This document shows, piece by piece, positions 37,434 through 37,540 of a stretch of DNA of 37,540 bases. Within the stretch, counting starts at the first letter, position 1; every line of letters begins with the position of its first letter. The notes under the pieces were generated by a model. That model had not been told where the DNA came from. It saw only the letters and a program-made list of their open reading frames with translations, and searched no databases. Origin of the DNA: a virus; the IMG/VR virus record IMGVR_UViG_3300044641_001089, positions 1 through 37,540 of that record. The stretch is one strand, 5' to 3'. The translations under genes and the position numbers were made by a program.

Positions 37434-37483
37434 ATATGTATAAAAAAGAGCAAAATCTATACATATACACAATGACGTGTATA
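37434..37483 (+). promoter_or_regulatory. Nested inverted repeats in the second pqqA leader
   Basis: ATATGTATA (37434-37442) pairs perfectly with TATACATAT (37458-37466), and TATACAC (37464-37470) with GTGTATA (37477-37483). The two stems share bases and so exclude each other. The first pqqA leader (539-568) has a similar competing arrangement with different bases. AGGAGAA (37490-37496) is the ribosome binding site. Confidence 0.55.
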
Positions 37484-37503
37484 AAAAACAGGAGAATTTG
37501 AAC

Positions 37504-37540
37504 ATGTGGACATCACCATCAGCTACTGAAATGCGTTTTG
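37504..37540 (+). CDS. pqqA: PqqA, second copy (3' end cut by window)
   Basis: The window ends 37 bases into a second pqqA: MWTSPSATEMRF, identical to the first copy except Ala for Val at position 7, and 35 of 37 bases the same. The stretch holding Glu15 and Tyr19 lies beyond the window. It follows the complete phosphoesterase gene by 87 bases, the same order as at the left end, so pqqA is a stable resident of this locus in both versions. Confidence 0.85.
   Translation, partial: MWTSPSATEMRF

Overview
The window is an AT-rich, tightly packed genome of a tailed double-stranded DNA phage of siphovirus type, with long-tail genes arranged as in lambda. Every gene I can support lies on the + strand, many with ATGA or TAATG overlaps. 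No integrase, CI-type repressor pair, DNA polymerase, tRNA or CRISPR was seen, so it looks virulent (or at least without a visible lysogeny module) and dependent on host polymerases. The window begins and ends inside the same locus, a metallophosphoesterase gene followed by pqqA. The two ends are homologous without indels across the phosphoesterase but clearly diverged, so the window probably spans about one genome unit (near 36.9 kb). The host is probably a PQQ-using Gram-negative, because the phage carries pqqA, a spanin pair and several small proteins of types I associate with betaproteobacterial phages. A planktonic methylotroph (Methylophilales) is a reasonable but unproven guess.

Layout. 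1-723: 3' part of the phosphoesterase gene, pqqA and an intrinsic terminator. 761-9004: early region of small unknown proteins, a DUF1071 annealing protein, Gp157, an SSB-like protein, a VRR-NUC nuclease, a replisome organizer and putative helicase loader, an LPD29 protein, XRE and winged-helix regulators, NinB, an exported protein, membrane peptides and a Ref-like HNH nuclease. 9001-10361: a ParB-like protein and a TET-associated-type glycosyltransferase, suggesting DNA base modification. 10348-12267: late promoter, structured leader, small basic protein and both terminase subunits. 12269-21573: portal, collagen-like S74 fibre, MuF head protein fused to a zeta-toxin-like kinase, a small partner gene, scaffold, P22-type coat and connectors. 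21629-34216: tail tube, frameshifted tail chaperone, tape measure, distal tail proteins, a giant NlpC-I-J fusion and a tail fibre. 34298-37416: accessory and lysis genes (endolysin, holin, nested spanins) and the intact phosphoesterase; pqqA begins again at 37504.

The most striking content is (1) a complete, canonical 23-residue PqqA precursor in a phage with no other pqq gene, seen again at the far end of the window; (2) a MuF-zeta toxin-like fusion followed by an overlapping 56-residue gene; (3) a ParB/glycosyltransferase pair with no methyltransferase or oxygenase; and (4) many structured RNA elements: a repeated promoter/5'-hairpin/RBS cassette in the early region, four AGT/CGT triloop hairpins ahead of the scaffold gene, a 17-bp-stem attenuator-like element ahead of the replication genes, and a textbook -1 frameshift signal in the tail chaperone. 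All functions are read from sequence motifs and remembered family patterns; no database search was run.
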